61,448 bases of DNA from Phycisphaerales bacterium. GTDB lineage: Bacteria > Planctomycetota > Phycisphaerae > Phycisphaerales > UBA1924. The translations under genes were made by a program, and so were the position numbers. A model generated the notes under the pieces. It had not been told where the DNA came from and did no database searches. It saw only the letters and a list, made by a program, of their open reading frames with translations. The stretch covers positions 1 through 61,448 of the forward strand of contig JACVCS010000013.1 of the NCBI GenBank assembly GCA_016741915.1. The letters are read 5' to 3'. Positions 27,142 through 36,959 of this stretch are shown in pieces (within the stretch, counting starts at the first letter, position 1; each line of letters opens with the position of its first letter).

Positions 27142-27576
27142 TCACGTATCAGGCCGCCACCGCTTCCACCAACCCGCCGGCTTGATCCACCCGCGCCAGG
27201 CGTTGCGAACCTCGTCACCGACGAACTTCTCGCCGCACTCGGTACAGACGACTTCGCCGCTTCCTTCGAACGGGTACGCACACTTCGGACACAGCCTCCA
27301 GTCGTGCTTCCGCACACGGTCTTTGAAAGGGCGGAGGTGCCACCACCAGTTGGAGAGAACCACCGCAAGCTGACCTCCTGTCGCGAGGAGACCAGCAGTG
27401 ATAAGAACCCAGTTTGGCACCAGTAGCGCAGGGAGCGCAGTCGGCGGCGGACTGGGCCGGACGTACAACCAAACGACGACCAGCAAAAGTGGAGCCGGCG
27501 CAAGCTGAATTGCCACCATTGCGGGCCATGATGTGAACCACCGCCGTCTCAAACTTCGCGTCGTGACCTTCTTCAT
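27142..27576 (-). CDS. Small membrane protein with C-terminal zinc ribbon
   Basis: This 144-residue protein has an N-terminal basic patch, two hydrophobic segments (about residues 18-38 and 52-75), then a cytoplasmic tail with a zinc ribbon CPKCAYPFEGSGEVVCTECGEKF. It closes with a Trp-rich end (WRGWIKPAGWWKRW). Here the ribbon is C-terminal, whereas in the 16800 and 48300 proteins it comes before the membrane part. The ATG at 27576 was preferred because the region upstream (to 27618) has no family character. Function is unknown. It is followed by the HAD gene on the same strand. Confidence 0.55.
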   Translation of the reverse strand: MKKVTTRSLRRRWFTSWPAMVAIQLAPAPLLLVVVWLYVRPSPPPTALPALLVPNWVLITAGLLATGGQLAVVLSNWWWHLRPFKDRVRKHDWRLCPKCAYPFEGSGEVVCTECGEKFVGDEVRNAWRGWIKPAGWWKRWRPDT

Positions 27577-27721
27577 CTCGCACACACCCGCACACCAAAC
27601 CCTCCCGCCCAACCACACGCATCCACTTTCCTCACTTTACCAACTCGTCATCAACCTCACACCCATCTCTTCATGAACTTCTTCAACAACCAACCAACTC
27701 CGCACTACGCTTGCTCTCTTC

Positions 27722-28039
27722 ATGCCCCCCCCGCCCGCCGACCATCCCGCGCCCTCCCCCACCCCAGCCCTCCCCCCGCGCCTCTGCCCCGCCTGCAAAT
27801 ACGACCTCTCAGGCACCGAGTCCGACACCTGCCCCGAATGCGGCGGGCACCTCTTCACCGGCAAAGCCATCGAGTCCCTCTCCCGCGCGCTCTCCACCAT
27901 CGACCAGCCCGCGGCCAACACCTCCGACCGCTTCAACCGCCCCTGCTGCACCGCCTGCCGCGAGCCGCTGCCTCTGCCTTTGCCCTCGCACTGCCCCGTC
28001 TGCTCGTGCAAGGTTCATCCGCGTCATTCGCCGCGCTGA
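27722..28039 (+). CDS. Small double zinc-ribbon protein
   Basis: This 105-residue soluble protein has a Pro-rich start and two short zinc ribbons: CPACKYDLSG...CPECGGHL (about residues 22-43) and CCTACREPL...CPVCSCKV (about 75-98). The first follows the CxxCxYDLxG-CPECG form repeated in this window. No membrane segment is present. It ends 28 bases before aroC on the same strand. Coding status is supported by the two complete four-Cys sites and by codon use; its role is unknown. It overlaps the upstream open frame of aroC in another register, which argues against the longer aroC start. Confidence 0.5.
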   Translation: MPPPPADHPAPSPTPALPPRLCPACKYDLSGTESDTCPECGGHLFTGKAIESLSRALSTIDQPAANTSDRFNRPCCTACREPLPLPLPSHCPVCSCKVHPRHSPR

Positions 28040-28067
28040 ACGCTCAATCAGGCCGTACCCTCTCCGC

Positions 28068-29324
28068 ATGCCCGAACTCTCCTACATCACCGCGGGTGAA
28101 TCCCACGGCCCGGCCCTGCTCACCATCGTCTCAGGCCTCCCCGCGGGCCTCGACATCGACCTCGACTTCATCAACAGCGAACTCCTCCGCCGCCAAGGCG
28201 GCTACGGCCGCGGCGGTCGTCAGAACATCGAAACCGACACCGCCGAAGTCCTCTCTGGAGTCCGCAAGGGCAAGACCATCGCCTCGCCCGTCACGTTGAA
28301 GATCGCCAACCGCGATTCACGCCTCGACGACGACAAGCGCACCCCGCCCGTCCACACCCCCCGCCCCGGGCACGCCGACCTCGCCGGCAGCATCAAGTAC
28401 CTCACCACCGACTGCCGCGAAACCCTCGAACGCGCCAGCGCCCGCGAGACGGCCGCCCGCGTCGCCGCCGGCGCTCTCAGCCGCGCACTGCTGAGCAAAG
28501 TCCCCGTGACTTCGCTGGGCGAAGGCACACCCATCGAAGTCTTCGCCTTCGTCCGCTCGATCCACACCGCGGCAACGAGCGTCAACGTCACCGAGGCGAA
28601 CCGGCGCGAACTGAAAAAACTCCGCGACGAATCCGACACCTACTGCCCCGACGTCAACGCCACCGAGAAACAAGCCGCCGTCATCCGTCAAGCCAAGATC
28701 GACAAGACCACCGTCGGCGGCATCATCGAGTGCCACATCTTCGGCCTCCCCCCCGGCCTCGGTTCAACCATGGACCGCCGCGACCGCCTCGACGCCCGCA
28801 TCGCCGCCGCCGTCATGGGCATCCAAGCCATCAAGGGCGTCGAGATCGGCTTGGGCTTTCAGTGCGCAAGCCTCTTCGGGCACGAAGTCCACGACCCCAT
28901 CCGCTACGACCCCAGCCTCATCAACACCCCCGCGCTCGGCTTCGTCCGCGACACCAACAACGCCGGCGGCACCGAAGGCGGCATGACCACCGGCGCACCC
29001 CTGGTCGTCCGCGCCGCCATGAAGCCCATCTCCACACTCCTCCGCGGCATGCCCAGCGTCGACCTGAACACCAAGGCCGCCACCACAAGCGCCTACGAAC
29101 GCTCGGACGTCTGCGCCGTCTCCGCCGCGAGTGTGGTGCTCGAGAACGTCGTCGCCTTCGAAATCGCCGCCGCCCTGCGCGAGAAGTTCGCCGGCGACTC
29201 ATTGCCCGAGGTCCGCGACCAGTACCAACGCTTCCTGAAGATCGCCCGAACCCTTCCGCTGGCCCCGATTCCAACCTGGGACGGGCCAATCCCCCCTACG
29301 GGCAGTGAACCGCACACTGCTTGA
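28068..29324 (+). CDS. aroC: Chorismate synthase
   Basis: This is the last enzyme of the shikimate pathway; it converts EPSP to chorismate with reduced FMN as catalyst. It opens with ITAGESHGPALLTIVSGLPAG (residues 6-26), followed by the GRGGRQNIE...DTAEVLSGVRKGKT segment, RPGHADLAGSIKY and LERASARETAARVAAGA, and later NNAGGTEGGMTTGAPLV and PISTL; all are family signatures for FMN and substrate binding. At 418 residues it is at the long end for bacteria. The ATG at 28068 opens exactly at the homologous N-terminus. The zinc-ribbon gene 28 bases upstream may be cotranscribed. The C-terminal residues PTGSEPHTA are unrelated to the core. Confidence 0.95.
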   Translation: MPELSYITAGESHGPALLTIVSGLPAGLDIDLDFINSELLRRQGGYGRGGRQNIETDTAEVLSGVRKGKTIASPVTLKIANRDSRLDDDKRTPPVHTPRPGHADLAGSIKYLTTDCRETLERASARETAARVAAGALSRALLSKVPVTSLGEGTPIEVFAFVRSIHTAATSVNVTEANRRELKKLRDESDTYCPDVNATEKQAAVIRQAKIDKTTVGGIIECHIFGLPPGLGSTMDRRDRLDARIAAAVMGIQAIKGVEIGLGFQCASLFGHEVHDPIRYDPSLINTPALGFVRDTNNAGGTEGGMTTGAPLVVRAAMKPISTLLRGMPSVDLNTKAATTSAYERSDVCAVSAASVVLENVVAFEIAAALREKFAGDSLPEVRDQYQRFLKIARTLPLAPIPTWDGPIPPTGSEPHTA

Positions 29325-29563
29325 TACTCATTCTCAAAAAACCTATCATCAAACGTTCAAATCGTGCAACGCTTGGTCGATCTGTTCGTACAATCAATCC
29401 CCTATACAGGGGGTTGTGCGGCAAGCAATCCTGATCCGCTGATTGCCCAAGGTTTTCACTGGTCTTCGGTGATCGAAGCGGGTGCGCAGCGGAACCTTGC
29501 TCGGGTTGGACCATCGAAAGACCGTCGGAACTTGGCGAAGCGATCGGAAACGTAGGGGAACAC

Positions 29564-29944
29564 ATGAACTGCCCATCGTGCAAGACGGTGCAACTTTCCA
29601 TCGCGGAGCGCGGCGGGGTCGAGATCGACTTCTGCCCGACGTGCCGGGGTGTTTGGCTTGATCGCGGCGAGTTGGACAAGATCATCGCGAAGGCAATGGC
29701 CGACGAGGGCGGGCCCGGTCAACCGATCCCGCGCGGGCCACAGGTGACGGGCGGGTACACGCCGAGCAACCCGCACCCGGTGCCACCGACTCCCTACGGG
29801 CATCCGCCGCAGCGTCGGTACGACGACGACAACGACGATTCAAAGTACGGGTACACGTACACCCAGCCCGATCCGCGGACGGGTCAGTACCCGCAGTACC
29901 AGAAGCCCAAGAAGCCCTTCTGGAAAGAGCTCTTCGATTTCTGA
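29564..29944 (+). CDS. zf-TFIIB domain protein
   Basis: This 126-residue soluble protein has an N-terminal TFIIB-type zinc ribbon MNCPSCKTVQL...GVEIDFCPTCRGVWLDRGELDKII (residues 1-42). A Pro/Gly/Tyr-rich disordered middle follows, then a C-terminal KPKKPFWKELFDF tail that recurs in this family. Such proteins are common in bacteria; their function is unknown. The ATG has a weak A/G-rich SD (ACGTAGGGGAACAC). It stands alone between aroC and the LysR gene. Confidence 0.75.
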   Translation: MNCPSCKTVQLSIAERGGVEIDFCPTCRGVWLDRGELDKIIAKAMADEGGPGQPIPRGPQVTGGYTPSNPHPVPPTPYGHPPQRRYDDDNDDSKYGYTYTQPDPRTGQYPQYQKPKKPFWKELFDF

Positions 29945-30082
29945 TCCCAGCAACGGGTTTGCATCTCGCACACCATGCGTGACGGTGTGCGGGCACACCA
30001 AGCCGCGGCGGGCTTTGTGTGACAAGAACCGCTCGGACGCCGCCGCGTGTCAACGGGGGATGTGTTCGGGGATGTGTGGACC

Positions 30083-30964
30083 ATGGAACTGACAACACTG
30101 CGCCACTTCGTTGCCATCGCCCGCGAAGGGCACGTCACCCGTGCAGCGCGGACGATGGGCGTGAGCCAGCCGGCCCTTTCGGCGATGCTGCGAAAACTCG
30201 AGATTGAGCTGGACGCGAAACTGCTGCACCGCACCGCGCGCGGGGTCGAACTCACCGAAGCGGGCAAGGTCTTTGCCCAGCACGCCGAGGAAGCGATCCG
30301 CCGGGCTGAAGCGGGCATCCGCGCCGTGAAAGAACTGCAAGGGCTCGAGCAAGGTTCGATCCGCATCGGCGGCGGGGCCACCGCGACGACCTTCCTCCTG
30401 CCGCCGGTGATCTCCGCGATCCGGAAGTCACACCCCGGGCTCCGCTTCTACGTGCGTGAAGACGGCTCCAGCAGCGTTGCCGACGCGGTTCTGTCGGGCG
30501 AACTCGACCTGGGGATCGTCACGCTGCCCGTGCTGCACCCGCAAGCGGACCGTTTGCACAAAATCCCGCTCGCCAGCGACGAGCTGCGTCTGATCGTCCC
30601 GCCCGCGCACGAACTGGCGGCGTCTCACCACTTCCGCTGGACGGACCTGCAATCGCAGAGCGTGGTGGCTTTCGAGGGCGGGTCTGCGGTGCGCGACCTG
30701 ATCGACCGCGCCGCCGCCGCCGCGGGTGTGGCGCTGAACGTGGTAATGGAACTGCGTTCGATCGAATCGATCCGCCGGATGGTCACCGCGGGCATCGGCG
30801 TGGGCTTTGTCTCACGCTTCGCGCTCCGCAGCGACGAGGGCCTGACCTGCAAGGACGCACGCCTCGAACGCCGCCTGGCGATCGTGCGCCTCCGCGACCG
30901 CGAACCCACCCCCGCCGGGGCGATGTTCGAGAAGATGCTGCTGGAAACCGTTGCGAAGGGCTGA
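30083..30964 (+). CDS. LysR-family transcriptional regulator
   Basis: This 293-residue LTTR has an N-terminal winged helix-turn-helix (MELTTLRHFVAIARE, GHVTRAARTMGVSQPALSAM, LEIELDAKLLHRTARGVELTEAG) and a periplasmic-binding-protein-like effector domain from about residue 90 (GSIRIGGGATATTFLLPPVI, LDLGIVTLPV, VTAGIGVGFVSR). The effector is unknown. The ATG at 30083 begins the canonical LysR start; the earlier in-frame GTG at 30047 adds 12 residues with no family match. LysR proteins usually act on a divergent gene, but here the left neighbour is transcribed the same way and the right neighbour is convergent. It may therefore regulate a distant locus or itself. Confidence 0.88.
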   Translation: MELTTLRHFVAIAREGHVTRAARTMGVSQPALSAMLRKLEIELDAKLLHRTARGVELTEAGKVFAQHAEEAIRRAEAGIRAVKELQGLEQGSIRIGGGATATTFLLPPVISAIRKSHPGLRFYVREDGSSSVADAVLSGELDLGIVTLPVLHPQADRLHKIPLASDELRLIVPPAHELAASHHFRWTDLQSQSVVAFEGGSAVRDLIDRAAAAAGVALNVVMELRSIESIRRMVTAGIGVGFVSRFALRSDEGLTCKDARLERRLAIVRLRDREPTPAGAMFEKMLLETVAKG

Positions 30965-30996
30965 GGCGACGATCGAGTTGTTCGTGCGGAGAACAA

Positions 30997-31794
30997 CTAC
31001 TCCCGAGGCTCAACGATCGCGCGGAGTTGGTCCACGCTCATGTCGAGCCCGACCTCGATCCGCTTGAGGTTGTACGCACGCCGGGGCGACTGCATCACGC
31101 CCTTGTCCACGCCCGCGGCGAGCACGTACCCCGCTTCGCGAGCGGCCTTCTGCACGCGCTCGTCGGTGTCGCCGTACGGGAAGGCCAGCACGTCGACCTC
31201 TTCGCTGATCTTCTCTTCGATGATGCGCTTGCTCTGCGAAAGCTCGTCGCGCAGCTCGTGATCGGAGAGCGCAATCAGCGAGCGGTGCGTCAGCGCGTGC
31301 GAGCCGATCTCCATGCCCATCTGCGCCAACGTGCGGACATCGTCCCACGTCATGAAATCACCCCAGCCAACGGTCTTGGGGTTGACGAAGAAACTGCCGA
31401 CCATCCCCAGATCCTTCAGGGTCATCGCAGCGACCTGAGCGTGCTCCTTGTACCCGTCGTCGAAGGAGACGATCACGGGCTTCGGGGGCAGGTCCTCCGC
31501 GTCGTGGAAGTGCTCGGCCAGATCGTCGAACGTGATGGCCGTGAACCCCTCGTCTCGCAGGGCCTGCATGTGGGCCTTGAACTGCTCGGGCCGCACGGTC
31601 ATCCGCCGGACCATGCGCGGCACATCGCCCGTCGGCTCGCTGATGCGGTGGTACATCAGCACGGGCACTTCAACCGAAGCCCCGGCGCGCGAGACCGCCG
31701 CCGCCTCATCGCGGAGCGCCACCGCCCGCCCGCCGGCACAGATCGCCAGCAAGCCCAAAGCCGCCAGGTTGGTCCACAGGCCGGTCCGGTCCAT
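30997..31794 (-). CDS. Polysaccharide deacetylase (NodB homology domain)
   Basis: This 265-residue exported or membrane-anchored carbohydrate esterase family 4 protein has an N-terminal signal/anchor (about residues 3-27). VPVLMYHRIS and a helical part follow, then the NodB core: VSFDDGYKEH (first Asp is the base; second binds metal), MEIGSHALTHRSL (metal-binding SHxxxH) and VLAFPYGDTDERV. These residues remove N- or O-acetyl groups from glycan chains such as chitin, peptidoglycan or exopolysaccharide; the substrate is open. A TTG further upstream is possible, but the ATG at 31794 fits the signal better. It is convergent with the LysR gene, 32 bases apart. Confidence 0.85.
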   Translation of the reverse strand: MDRTGLWTNLAALGLLAICAGGRAVALRDEAAAVSRAGASVEVPVLMYHRISEPTGDVPRMVRRMTVRPEQFKAHMQALRDEGFTAITFDDLAEHFHDAEDLPPKPVIVSFDDGYKEHAQVAAMTLKDLGMVGSFFVNPKTVGWGDFMTWDDVRTLAQMGMEIGSHALTHRSLIALSDHELRDELSQSKRIIEEKISEEVDVLAFPYGDTDERVQKAAREAGYVLAAGVDKGVMQSPRRAYNLKRIEVGLDMSVDQLRAIVEPRE

Positions 31795-32100
31795 CGCAGG
31801 AGCCAATTATCGCCCGGATCAGCCGGGCAGGCCAACAGGTGTTTGAGAACTGTCCGAGAAGATGAAAACCAGCCACAAAGGCTTGTTTCTGAGGCAGTAT
31901 CGGGGGCTGAGGTGATCTCTCGCTTGCATTATCATCCATTTTGGTTATCGAATAAGAGATCGCTATCTATTCGATTCATGGCGATAGAGATGGAATGCTT
32001 GAGTGTCCGAAGCGGCTTCAGCGGCTGAAGACGATTCGGAGACTTCGACTTTCAAAGCACATCCAACACCCGGCAGAACCACCCAAGCAAGGAGCGCACG
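31795..32100. other. Intergenic region upstream of acnA
   Basis: The 306 bases between the deacetylase and acnA starts hold divergent promoters and no gene. Bases 31910-31990 are clearly AT-richer than the surroundings and contain an 8-base-arm inverted repeat (listed separately). The acnA start has AAGGAG nine to ten bases upstream, so translation initiation is well supplied. Confidence 0.5.
31947..31975. promoter_or_regulatory. Inverted repeat in acnA upstream region
   Basis: ATCGAATA (31947-31954) and TATTCGAT (31968-31975) are perfect inverted arms separated by 13 bases, within the AT-rich part of the region. Position, about 125-155 bases upstream of the acnA ATG, is compatible with an operator in the promoter; no regulator is known. 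Confidence 0.4.
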
Positions 32101-34884
32101 ATGAAGACCACCGATCCGTTCAAGGCCCGCAAGAGTTTCACCGCCAACGGCAAGTCGTACACCTATTTCTCGCTCGCCGCACTGGAGAGCGCGAAGATCG
32201 GCAAGCCGATCGCGAGCCTGCCCTACTCGATCCGCGTGATTCTCGAGTCGATGCTGCGGAGCGTGGACGGGTTTGTGGTGTCGAACGACGACGTGACGGG
32301 GTTCGCCTCGTACGACGCGAAGAAGGTGACGAAGGAAGAGATCCCCTTCATGGTCGGGCGCGTGGTGCTGCAGGACTTCACGGGTGTGCCGTGCGTTGTG
32401 GACCTGGCGGCGATGCGGCACGCGATGAAGCAGCTTGGTGGTGATCCCAACGCGATCAACCCGCTGGTGCCGTGCGATCTGGTGATCGATCACAGCGTGC
32501 AGGTCGACGCGTTCGCGGGCGGGCGCGACGGCATGACGGCGCTGACGTTCAACAACAAGCTCGAGTTTGAGCGGAACAACGAGCGCTACGAGTTCCTCAA
32601 GTGGGGCCAGCAGAGCCTGAGCAACTTCCGCTGCGTGCCTCCTGCAACGGGCATCGTGCACCAGGTGAATCTTGAGTACCTCTCGCCGGGCGTGCTGACG
32701 AAGAACGTGGGCGAAGAGACGGTTGCGTACCCGGACTCGTGCGTCGGGACCGACTCGCACACGACGATGATCAACGGGCTGGGCGTGGTGGGCTGGGGCG
32801 TGGGCGGGATCGAGGCTGAAGCGGTCATGCTGGGCCAGCCCTACTACATGCTGCCGCCGGAGGTGATCGGGTTCAAGCTCACGGGCAAGCTGCCCGAGGG
32901 CACGACGGCCACGGACCTGGTCCTCACCGTCACGCAGATGCTCCGCAAGAAGGGCGTGGTGGAGAAGTTCGTCGAGTTCTTCGGCCCCGGGCTGGCGGCG
33001 CTGTCGATCCCCGACCGCGCGACCATCGCGAACATGGCCCCGGAATACGGCGCGACGATGGGCTTCTTCCCCGTCGACACCATGACGATCGAGTACCTGA
33101 AGTTCACCGGCCGCAGCGAGCAGGCGGCCGTGACCGAGGCGTACTGCAAAGCGAACAACCTCTGGTGGGACACGAACACGCCCGACCCGGTCTTCACCGA
33201 CGTGCTGGAGCTGGATTTGGGCACGGTGCAGCCGAGCCTTGCGGGCCCCAAGCGCCCGCAAGACCGCGTTGAGCTCAAGAATGTCAAGGGCGAGTTCCTC
33301 AAGGCGCTCGGTGCGCCGATGGGCAACACCGCCTTCGGTCTGAGCCAGGACAAGATCTTCGGCGCCAGCGGCACCTACACCAGCGCCGACAAGAAGCACA
33401 CCGCCAAGCTCACGCACGGCGCGGTGGTCATCGCCGCCATCACCTCGTGTACGAACACGAGCAACCCCGACGTGCTCATCGCCGCGGGGCTGGTGGCTCG
33501 CAAGGCCAGGGCGCTCGGCCTGAACAGCAAGCCGTGGGTCAAGACCTCGCTCGCGCCCGGCTCGCGCGTCGTGACCGACTACCTCGACAAGGCGAACCTG
33601 AGCGCAGACCTCGACGCGCTGGGCTTCAACACCGTCGGCTACGGCTGCACCACGTGCATCGGCAACTCGGGCCCGCTGCCCGAGGAGGTCGAGGCGTTCA
33701 TCAAGGAGGGCGACCTCGTCGCGGCGAGCGTGCTCTCTGGCAACCGCAACTTCGAAGGGCGCGTCCACCCGGCGGTGAAGGCGAACTACCTCGCCAGCCC
33801 GCCCTTGGTCGTGGCGTACGCCATCGCCGGCAGTGTCGCGATCGACCTGGCGACGGAGCCGCTGGGCGTGAGTAAGGACGGCAAGCCGGTGTACCTGAAG
33901 GACATCTGGCCCACGCAGGCGGAAGTCATCGCCACCAAGAACGCGTGCCTGAGCCCGGAGCAGTTCAAGACGCAGTACGGCAAGGTCTTCACCGCGAACG
34001 AGACGTGGAACAAGGTCCCCGTCAGCAAGAGCGAGCTCTACGGCTGGAGCGAGAAGAGCACGTACATCCAGCGCCCGCCGTACTTCGACGGGATGAAGCC
34101 CAAGGCCTTCGAGGGCGCGATGCCCAGCATCACCGGCGCTCGCGTGCTGGTGAGCGTTGCGGACAGCGTGACGACCGACCACATCTCCCCGGCGGGCGAT
34201 ATCGCCGAGGCCTCGCCCGCGGGTGAGTACCTCAAGGGTCTGGGCGTGAAGAAGTCGGACTTCAACTCCTACGGCAGCCGCCGGGGCAACGACCGCGTGA
34301 TGACGCGCGGGACGTTCGCGAACGTCCGTGTGAAGAACAAGCTCGCGGTCGGCGCTGACGGCAAGGTCAAGGAAGGTTGGTGGACGAAGGACTTCTCGAA
34401 GTCGGGCAACGGCGCGGTGACGCCGATCTATGCCGCGAGCGAGAACTACAAAAAGGACGGCACGAACCTGATCGTGCTGGCGGGCAAGGACTACGGCATG
34501 GGCTCAAGCCGCGACTGGGCGGCGAAGGGGACGATGCTGCTGGGCGTGAAGGCCGTGATCGCGGAGAGCTTTGAGCGCATCCATCGCAGCAACCTTGTGG
34601 GCATGGGCGTGCTGCCCCTGACGTACAAGGCGGGCGAGACGGCCGCGAGCCTGGGCCTCGATGGCAGCGAGGTCTTCGACATCACGATCCCCAGCGAGAT
34701 CACCCCGCGCGGGATGATCAGCGTGACGGCGAAGAAGAGCGACGGCAAGGTCGTGAAGTTCGAGGTGCTCTGCCGCCTCGACAGCGCGGTGGAGATCAAC
34801 TACTACCGCAACGGCGGCATCCTGCAGACCGTGCTGCGCAAGCTCCTCAACGAGAGCAAGCAGCCCGCGATGGCGGGGGTCTGA
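32101..34884 (+). CDS. acnA: Aconitate hydratase
   Basis: This tricarboxylic-acid-cycle enzyme isomerises citrate and isocitrate through a [4Fe-4S] cluster. The 927-residue protein has the AcnA/IRP layout: three N-terminal domains, a linker, and a swivelling C-terminal domain. The cluster cysteines are Cys450 in TSCTNTSNP, and Cys516 and Cys519 in [10 protein letters not shown]. Further signatures are [24 protein letters not shown] and [10 protein letters not shown]. Length and motifs are complete, so it should be active. The ATG has AAGGAG just upstream. It is monocistronic: an AT-rich promoter region lies upstream and an intrinsic terminator follows about 90 bases after the stop. Aconitases of this type can also bind mRNA when iron is low; nothing in the sequence tests that. 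Confidence 0.97.
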   Translation: MKTTDPFKARKSFTANGKSYTYFSLAALESAKIGKPIASLPYSIRVILESMLRSVDGFVVSNDDVTGFASYDAKKVTKEEIPFMVGRVVLQDFTGVPCVVDLAAMRHAMKQLGGDPNAINPLVPCDLVIDHSVQVDAFAGGRDGMTALTFNNKLEFERNNERYEFLKWGQQSLSNFRCVPPATGIVHQVNLEYLSPGVLTKNVGEETVAYPDSCVGTDSHTTMINGLGVVGWGVGGIEAEAVMLGQPYYMLPPEVIGFKLTGKLPEGTTATDLVLTVTQMLRKKGVVEKFVEFFGPGLAALSIPDRATIANMAPEYGATMGFFPVDTMTIEYLKFTGRSEQAAVTEAYCKANNLWWDTNTPDPVFTDVLELDLGTVQPSLAGPKRPQDRVELKNVKGEFLKALGAPMGNTAFGLSQDKIFGASGTYTSADKKHTAKLTHGAVVIAAITSCTNTSNPDVLIAAGLVARKARALGLNSKPWVKTSLAPGSRVVTDYLDKANLSADLDALGFNTVGYGCTTCIGNSGPLPEEVEAFIKEGDLVAASVLSGNRNFEGRVHPAVKANYLASPPLVVAYAIAGSVAIDLATEPLGVSKDGKPVYLKDIWPTQAEVIATKNACLSPEQFKTQYGKVFTANETWNKVPVSKSELYGWSEKSTYIQRPPYFDGMKPKAFEGAMPSITGARVLVSVADSVTTDHISPAGDIAEASPAGEYLKGLGVKKSDFNSYGSRRGNDRVMTRGTFANVRVKNKLAVGADGKVKEGWWTKDFSKSGNGAVTPIYAASENYKKDGTNLIVLAGKDYGMGSSRDWAAKGTMLLGVKAVIAESFERIHRSNLVGMGVLPLTYKAGETAASLGLDGSEVFDITIPSEITPRGMISVTAKKSDGKVVKFEVLCRLDSAVEINYYRNGGILQTVLRKLLNESKQPAMAGV

Positions 34885-34974
34885 GTGGGAGCGATTCGGG
34901 TCCTGCTCGGATGACCTGAGTTTTCCACAGTGAAAACCACAACCTGAGGTACCGTACCTCGGATCAAGCAATGA

Positions 34975-35012
34975 ACAAGCCCGCTGCCGTGTGGTGGCGG
35001 GCTTGTGTTTTT
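34975..35012 (+). terminator. Intrinsic terminator of acnA
   Basis: ACAAGCCCGC (34975-34984) pairs perfectly with GCGGGCTTGT (34997-35006), followed by GTTTTT. It lies 90 bases past the acnA stop. Confidence 0.85.
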
Positions 35013-35080
35013 GGACGATACTTCTGGTGTAAAGAGTGAAAACCAGATCGGCAATCGGGCCGATCGCACGGAGAAACCAG

Positions 35081-36199
35081 ATGACACAAACGAACCGGTT
35101 GAACGGGGCGGCGGGCGCGGGCGGTGTGGGGCGAGTGGGTGTTTCGGGCGGCCTGAGCGTGCTTGCTCGGACGAAGGCGGGGGGAATCGAAAATCAGGTG
35201 TTGTGGGATCGGTTGCGGGCCTTTGAGCTCGACCGCCCTGGTGATGCTCGGCCGTTCTCCGCTCGGCTTGCACAAGAGCAAGGCTGGACGCGCGAGTTCA
35301 CTCTCCGGGCCATCAATGAGTATCGAAAGTTCGTGTACCTGATGGCCACCGCGCCCTTCGCCGTGACGCCCAGCAAAGTTGTTGATGAGGTCTGGCACCT
35401 GCACCTGATGCACACGCGGTCGTACTGGCACGAGCTGTGCGGCGATGTGATCGGGCGTGAGTTGCACCACGATCCGTCGCGTGGCGGGGCGGCCGAGCGT
35501 GCCAAGTTCGAGCACTGGTACGAGCGCACGCTGCGGCGGTATCGTGAGAGCTTCGGCGAGCCGCCGGCGGACGTGTGGCCCGCGGGGGGAACGGTTGCTG
35601 CGCGTGCGGGCGCGTCCGCGGTTCAGCACGAGAGCGACAACCGCCAGGATCATTCGAACCATCGGGCGGGGTGGGTGGTTATTGGGCTGCTGCTGGGCGG
35701 TTCGGCCTTGCTTCTGTACGCCATGACCACGGGTGGATGTATGCTGAAACGAGGAGAACACATGCCCCAACTCTCGGAATCGAGCGTGATCATCGGCGTC
35801 GTCATCGCGGGGACGATCCTGCTGGCGATCTTCTCGCTCATCGGGACGATGCTGAAGCGCTCCAAGCGCCGCGGGTACAACGCGGGGTTGAATCGACACC
35901 CCGGCACCCGGGGGCGGCACGGCTCAACCACCGATCACCAGCACCACAACCCCGGCGGCGCCGAGTTCCTCTTGATGCAGAACATGCTCAACTCCTCATC
36001 TGGCAGCGGCGGGGACGATCGGCATCACGATCCTCACCACCACGGCGGTCACGATCATCACGACGGCGGCGGTTCGCACGACGGTGGCTCCGACGGGGGT
36101 GGTGATAGCGGCGGCGGCGGCGGGGGTGGCGACAGCGGCGGCGGTGGAGATGGCGGCGGCTCAGGCTGCGGCGGCGGGTGCGGTGGCGGCGGTGACTGA
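35081..36199 (+). CDS. GRDP-like membrane protein with His/Gly/Cys-rich tail
   Basis: This is a 372-residue protein. Its N-terminal globular domain (about residues 35-180) carries VDEVWHLHLMHTRSYW, the signature of the glycine-rich-domain-protein (GRDP/DUF1399-like) family. Two single membrane segments follow (about 195-218 and 231-253), split by a short loop with Cys. The final 110 residues are very rich in His (DRHHDPHHHGGHDHHD) and then almost pure Gly, Ser, Asp and Cys, ending GCGGGCGGGGD. Such Gly/Cys endings occur in TIGR04222-like bacterial proteins. The tail could bind metal. Function is unknown. The ATG at 35081 is used because CGGAGAAA precedes it; the upstream start at 35036 has no SD. 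Confidence 0.6.
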   Translation: MTQTNRLNGAAGAGGVGRVGVSGGLSVLARTKAGGIENQVLWDRLRAFELDRPGDARPFSARLAQEQGWTREFTLRAINEYRKFVYLMATAPFAVTPSKVVDEVWHLHLMHTRSYWHELCGDVIGRELHHDPSRGGAAERAKFEHWYERTLRRYRESFGEPPADVWPAGGTVAARAGASAVQHESDNRQDHSNHRAGWVVIGLLLGGSALLLYAMTTGGCMLKRGEHMPQLSESSVIIGVVIAGTILLAIFSLIGTMLKRSKRRGYNAGLNRHPGTRGRHGSTTDHQHHNPGGAEFLLMQNMLNSSSGSGGDDRHHDPHHHGGHDHHDGGGSHDGGSDGGGDSGGGGGGGDSGGGGDGGGSGCGGGCGGGGD

Positions 36200-36237
36200 T
36201 CGTCCGACACACACCCCCGCTCGATCTACCATCGCGC

Positions 36238-36714
36238 ATGCAACACACCGCCGACACGAACGCGCATCAGCCTCAGCAACCGATCGTGATTGAGATCCCG
36301 GTTGCCTGGGGAGAGATGGACGCTTTCGGGCACGTGAACAACGTCGCCTACTTCCGCTACATCGAATCCTCGCGTGTGGCGTTCTGCACCGCGGTCGGCT
36401 GGATGCCCACGGGGAGTCAGGGGCAGGCCGGGGTTTGGCCGATCTTGCACTCGGCGCAGATCCGCTTTCGATCGCCGGTGGTCTATCCCGACACGCTCAA
36501 GATCATCGCACACCCGCGCGAGGTGCTCGAGGATCGCTTCACACTCGCGCACGATCTGTTCAGCGAGAGGCAAGGTCGGTTGGTCGCGCAGGGCTCGGGG
36601 ATCATCGTGTCGTTCGACTTCAGCACGCACGCGAAAGCCCCCTTGCCCGCGAGCGTGCGCGAACGGGTGCTGAGCTTCGATCGGCACGTTCCGACGAACA
36701 ATCCGCATCATTGA
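36238..36714 (+). CDS. Acyl-CoA thioesterase (4HBT, YbgC/FadM-like)
   Basis: This 158-residue hot-dog-fold thioesterase hydrolyses acyl-CoA, or acyl-ACP, to the free acid. The catalytic segment is WGEMDAFGHVNNVAYFRYIE, near residues 24-43; its Asp is the nucleophile or base and the HVNN loop is the 4HBT signature. QIRFRSPVVYPDTLKI is the central strand-helix-strand region. Length is normal. Substrate range is unknown. It stands 38 bases after the GRDP-like gene on the same strand, with no terminator between, so the two may be cotranscribed. Confidence 0.85.
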   Translation: MQHTADTNAHQPQQPIVIEIPVAWGEMDAFGHVNNVAYFRYIESSRVAFCTAVGWMPTGSQGQAGVWPILHSAQIRFRSPVVYPDTLKIIAHPREVLEDRFTLAHDLFSERQGRLVAQGSGIIVSFDFSTHAKAPLPASVRERVLSFDRHVPTNNPHH

Positions 36715-36959
36715 AATCGCGAAGCTCAGAAGAGGCGGGCGAACTGAGCGGTGTGAGGCTGTCGGCACATACCGTACGAAATACGCACGAACTGCGTAAC
36801 CGACGCTTCTGAGCCGGGATATCTGAGCCTCCAAGGCTAATTTTGTGTATCTGTTGCTCGGTTTCCTCGCCATTCTCGGACCAGGGTTTACACTGTGTCT
36901 GGAGTGTCGTGGCGATCGTTCGCCGCGATTGTGTTGGCACGATCGAGTGGGAGATATCC

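Noticed and set aside
31963..34182. 739-codon minus-strand frame across acnA
   Set aside because: Arg/His/Leu-rich antisense shadow of aconitase.
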